Below are positions 61,150 through 64,000 of a stretch of DNA of 64,000 nt, piece by piece; positions within the stretch are counted from its first letter, which is position 1, and each line of letters opens with the position of its first letter. Origin of the DNA: an uncultured Lachnospiraceae bacterium (lineage in GTDB: Bacteria; Bacillota; Clostridia; Lachnospirales; Lachnospiraceae). The position numbers and the translations under genes are program-made. The notes beneath the pieces were generated by a model. That model had not been told where the DNA came from, did no database searches, and saw only the letters and a program-made list of their open reading frames with translations. The stretch lies in assembly GCA_900318375.1 (NCBI GenBank), contig ONKG01000007.1, positions 62,001 to 126,000 on the forward strand, in the 5' to 3' direction.

Positions 61150-61326
61150 CTACATTTGATGGCGGACAACAGTGTACTCGTCCCCGCCCTGGTAGTAGGG
61201 GCAGGCGGAGTGGGTGTCTGTCACAAAGCGCACATAATCATCTTCATCCATATCCGCTTCGCAGACATAGTCGCCGTAGTCATCGTCATATGCGCACATG
61301 GCGCAGGTATCACATTCAATCTGCAT
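61150..61326 (-). CDS. Small acidic cysteine-rich protein (DUF6472-like)
   Basis: A 58-residue frame runs from an ATG at 61326 to a TAG at 61150. The product starts MQIECDTCAMCAYDDDYGDY, has VCEADMDEDDYVRF, then SACPYYQGGDEYTVV and ends in HQM. Four Cys residues in the order CxxCxxC...C, with a fifth near residue 44, suggest a metal site. The pattern matches a family of short proteins common in Lachnospiraceae and Ruminococcaceae, of unknown function. A GGAAAAG ribosome-like site is about 12 bases upstream. It lies between the CtpA protease gene and the SPFH gene, all on the minus strand; the opposite strand carries no plausible gene here. Confidence 0.8.
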   Translation of the reverse strand: MQIECDTCAMCAYDDDYGDYVCEADMDEDDYVRFVTDTHSACPYYQGGDEYTVVRHQM

Positions 61327-61469
61327 GTTTATTAATCTTTTCCAAATGAAAATGAATTTTCCATTCTCTAATGAATTTTCTGAATTTTCACTCTCTTATG
61401 GATACTCGGTTTATTATGAATGGTCTGTACCGTTCCGGGGGCAGGGGTCTGCCCGCTCACTGTTTCCGG

Positions 61470-62744
61470 TCACTTTCCCAGAAGAATCTGTTTGGCTCTT
61501 TCCAGCTGGTTATCGGTCTTATCTTTTTCGTAGAGGTCCTTATCAAATTCGAGGACTTCATCGGGTTCGATGCCTACCTTATGAATGTTGCGGCCGTTGC
61601 GTGTGTAGTAATCCGCAATGGTGATCTTGATCGCGGAACCGTCGCCCAGAGGATAGAGGTTCTGGACGATGCCCTTTCCGTAGGTCTGGGTACCGACCAG
61701 TGTGCCGATCCCTGCGTCCTGGATGGCGCCTGACAGGATCTCGGAAGCACTTGCGGAGTAACCGTTCACAAGGACAACAAGAGGAATGTCAAAGTCCGCG
61801 CCGGGGCAGGTGTATTCCTCGCGCTCACCGTTTTTGTCCTCCATATAGAAGATCAGACCCTCGGGCAGAAGCTCTGAGGCAATCTGTGTGACTGCCGAGA
61901 CAGTGCCGCCGGGATTGTCGCGCAGATCGAGGATCATGTACTTCATTCCGTCCGCTTTGAGCTTTGCGAAGTTTTCATCAAACTGACCGGGCGTCACATC
62001 GTCAAACTGGCTGATCTGAAGATAGCCGATTCCGTCTCCAAGCATTTCGGAAGTGACAGTCGGAACATTGATGGTCGCGCGGGTAGCTGTGATCGTGATA
62101 TACTCACCGTCCCTGTTGACTTTGATCGTGACGGTAGTGCCCTCTTCACCCTTGACAAGATTGGCGACCTCGGCCGTATCCATTGCCAGCGTATCGACGC
62201 CATCCACCTCACAGATGATATCGCCTTCCATCAGACCCGCCTCTTCAGCAGGCGTTCCGGGCATGATACCGGTAAAGACAGGGACATGCGTTGTCGCGTC
62301 GATCCCGATATAGGCTCCGATTCCCTTGTAAATACCGCTGGTCTCTTCGCTCATTGACTGGTATTCCTTGGGTGTGTAATACACTGTATAAGGATCACCC
62401 AGGGAATCCATGAGGCCTTTGTACATGCCGTTCTCGAGGGTCTCGACAGTGGCGTCCTCCGGCTCGTAGTAGTATTCGCGAATGCAGTCTTCGAGGAGCT
62501 GCAGCTTTTCGACAGACTCCTGATTCAATGCGGATTCCGTCGTCGAATCGGGATCGCGCTCCGAACTGATGGTCTGCTCCGCGCCGATCCTGACCGGGAG
62601 AAGGTGTGTCACGACCGCCAGAAATGCAATTCCGACAGCCATGCCGATCGCGAAGATACCGACTCTCCCGGCTGCTGTTCCCTGTTTACGCCCTCTGTCC
62701 TGCGGATTCCAGCCGTTTTCGTTCTCGTATTTTCTCTCGTCCAT
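61470..62744 (-). CDS. ctpA: S41 family C-terminal processing peptidase with PDZ domain
   Basis: The 424-residue protein has a cytoplasmic start, one membrane helix (about 27-50) and an extracytoplasmic protease. A CtpA N-terminal region (LEDCIREYYYEP...GLMDSLGDPYTVYYTP) is followed by a PDZ domain (about 130-210, IGAYIGIDATTHVPVF and GTPAEEAGLMEGDIICEVDG). The S41 catalytic domain shows YMILDLRDNPGG, VNGYSASASEILSGA with the nucleophilic Ser, and GTQTYGKGIVQ with the general-base Lys. It should trim or degrade secreted and wall proteins from their C-termini. The start at 62744 has GAGGAT about 10 bases before it. It lies 137 bases downstream of the CdaR-like gene on the same strand. Confidence 0.94.
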   Translation of the reverse strand: MDERKYENENGWNPQDRGRKQGTAAGRVGIFAIGMAVGIAFLAVVTHLLPVRIGAEQTISSERDPDSTTESALNQESVEKLQLLEDCIREYYYEPEDATVETLENGMYKGLMDSLGDPYTVYYTPKEYQSMSEETSGIYKGIGAYIGIDATTHVPVFTGIMPGTPAEEAGLMEGDIICEVDGVDTLAMDTAEVANLVKGEEGTTVTIKVNRDGEYITITATRATINVPTVTSEMLGDGIGYLQISQFDDVTPGQFDENFAKLKADGMKYMILDLRDNPGGTVSAVTQIASELLPEGLIFYMEDKNGEREEYTCPGADFDIPLVVLVNGYSASASEILSGAIQDAGIGTLVGTQTYGKGIVQNLYPLGDGSAIKITIADYYTRNGRNIHKVGIEPDEVLEFDKDLYEKDKTDNQLERAKQILLGK

Positions 62745-62881
62745 ATCTTGTAATATCCTCTATATTCTGTGCATATCTACAGTAACTGCTCCTTTTGTCA
62801 TTTTCTATTCTAATGACTGCGGAGATGTTTGTCACTGATTTCAGAGGATTCTTCACTGCAAATACACAGAATCCGGATTCA

Positions 62882-63970
62882 TCAGAAATCGTACTGTTCC
62901 ATATACTTCATATATTTGACGACCATAAGGGCAATCTTGAACGTGATCGCATCCTCAAATACACGAAGATCCAGGCCTGTACTTTTCTGCAGCTTGTCAA
63001 GTCGATAAACAAGGGTATTCCTGTGAATGAAAAGCTGCCGGGAAGTCTCGGATACATTCAGACTGTTTTCAAAGAACTTATTAATGGTCGCAAGCGTCTC
63101 CTGATCGAAATCATCAGGATTCTTTCCCTTGAAGATCTCACGGATGAACATCTTGCACAGGGGAATCGGAAGCTGATAGATCAGACGGCCGATTCCGAGC
63201 TCATTGTAGGCGATGACTGTGCGGTCCTCGAAAAAGATCTTGCTGACATCGAGAGCCATTTTGGCTTCCTTGAAGGAGCGGCTGACCTCCTTGATCTCCT
63301 CAACAACCGTGCCGTAGGAGACACGGATATCTGTGATGCCGAACCTGTGGAGCTGCTGCTCGATATTGAGGGCAGCTTTTTCAATGTCACGCTCCTTATT
63401 GCTGTCGGAAAGATCCTTGACGATGACGACATTGGTCTCATCAACAGCGGTGACAAAGTCCGCGCTGGATACTCCGATATACTCCTGCAGCAGTTCCAGA
63501 ACATTGCGGTCCCGGTCAGCCCCGTTCTCAACGATCATGACAACGCGTCTGACATCCGGTATGATACGGAGTTTTTTTGCGCGGCTGTAAATATCCACGA
63601 GAAGCAGATTGTCCAGGAGCAGGTTCTTCATAAAGCTGTCTTTGTCATAGCGCTCCTTAAAAGCCGCCATAAGGCCGCGCAGCTGAAAGGCAGCCATCCT
63701 GCCAACCAGAAGAGTATTGTCTGTATCCCCATAGACAACCAGCACATATTCCAGCTGCTGATCCTCCAGAACCTTAAAAAACTGAAAGGGTCCTGCCGAC
63801 TGGGAATCAGCCGGGGATGCAGCAAAATCAGGAATCGCCAGCGATGCTTCCTGGAAAACCGGAGCAGTGGATACTACTTCTCTTCCGTCGGCATCCATAA
63901 TACAGATCTCCAGTTTTGTAATATCTTTGATTCCATCAATTGTATTCTGTAAAACCTGATTAGAAACCAT
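62882..63970 (-). CDS. CdaR/PucR family transcriptional regulator
   Basis: The 362-residue protein has an N-terminal sugar-diacid-recognition-like domain (about 1-130: TIDGIKDITKLEICIMDADG, QFFKVLEDQQLEYVLVVYG), a middle GGDEF-like degenerate domain (about 150-265) and a C-terminal PucR-type helix-turn-helix (about 285-355: FFENSLNVSETSRQLFIHR, NTLVYRLDKLQKSTGL). The family activates carbohydrate, purine or amino-acid genes in response to small ligands. The start is taken as ATG at 63970; a GTG at 63979 is an alternative. No obvious metabolic target operon is next to it in the window. The last 30 bases to 64000 hold only its upstream sequence. Confidence 0.9.
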   Translation of the reverse strand: MVSNQVLQNTIDGIKDITKLEICIMDADGREVVSTAPVFQEASLAIPDFAASPADSQSAGPFQFFKVLEDQQLEYVLVVYGDTDNTLLVGRMAAFQLRGLMAAFKERYDKDSFMKNLLLDNLLLVDIYSRAKKLRIIPDVRRVVMIVENGADRDRNVLELLQEYIGVSSADFVTAVDETNVVIVKDLSDSNKERDIEKAALNIEQQLHRFGITDIRVSYGTVVEEIKEVSRSFKEAKMALDVSKIFFEDRTVIAYNELGIGRLIYQLPIPLCKMFIREIFKGKNPDDFDQETLATINKFFENSLNVSETSRQLFIHRNTLVYRLDKLQKSTGLDLRVFEDAITFKIALMVVKYMKYMEQYDF

Positions 63971-64000
63971 ACCTTCCACTCTTTCCTGCAGACTGTTCCC

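Noticed and set aside
1-64000. tRNA or rRNA genes
   Set aside because: No cloverleaf with the GTTCRANNC T-loop pattern and a CCA-proximal stem was recognised, and no rRNA-like conserved stretch was seen by reading. A tRNAscan run could still find one.

Overview
The window reads as a chromosomal segment from an anaerobic Gram-positive bacterium of the Clostridia (Bacillota), most likely a Lachnospiraceae relative. The evidence is gene content rather than a database match: strong AAGGAGG-type ribosome sites, clostridial families (small cysteine-rich DUF6472-like protein, zinc-ribbon/DUF898 protein, CotH protein, YdjG/SPFH pair), a CUT1 sugar transporter operon with a LacI regulator, and single-membrane lipoprotein and signal peptides. 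By eye the GC content is moderate to fairly high. I saw no rRNA, tRNA, transposase, phage gene or CRISPR array.

Layout. 1-3871 (minus): three GT2 glycosyltransferases for a surface polysaccharide or glycoprotein; the last is cut by the window edge. 4450-6132 (plus): phospho-sugar mutase behind a long leader. 6536-12938: a sucrose/fructan utilisation locus, with GH32 hydrolase, lipoprotein and two permeases on minus, a divergent LacI repressor on plus, and a well-resolved double promoter between them. 13214-18263 (minus): TetR regulator, giant secreted heptad-repeat protein and MntP-like membrane protein. 18520-21777: membrane proteins and a CYTH enzyme. 22028-25841 (minus): heterodimeric ABC exporter.

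26008-40122 is the most unusual part: a cluster of eukaryote-like signalling and scaffold proteins. It holds a zinc-ribbon/6-TM/FHA protein, a Hanks-type kinase with extracytoplasmic TPRs, a TPR membrane protein, two membrane-anchored leucine-rich-repeat proteins (one with a zinc ribbon), a DUF2752 protein and a zinc-ribbon/DUF898 protein. The kinase, the FHA reader and the shared N-terminal zinc ribbons suggest, but do not prove, one envelope-sensing network.

40418-63970 is mostly housekeeping: thiD, a PNPOx-like flavoprotein, a MalY-type lyase, coaX, an Mrp ATPase, a NYN-LOTUS protein, an alpha/beta hydrolase, a PAS/HATPase sensor with no visible phospho-acceptor domain, an XRE regulator, rlmH, proA, a CotH protein, a YdjG/SPFH pair, a DUF6472-like protein, a CtpA protease and a CdaR/PucR regulator.

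The intergenic regions are rich in structure. The best candidate for something undescribed is a roughly 100-nt RNA-like element found four times, each time just downstream of a gene in the sense orientation and just before a terminal hairpin. It has conserved stems, compensatory changes and a GTAA tetraloop. Seven different tandem repeats with units of 10 to 148 bp and a nested inverted-repeat (MITE-like) element also occur.
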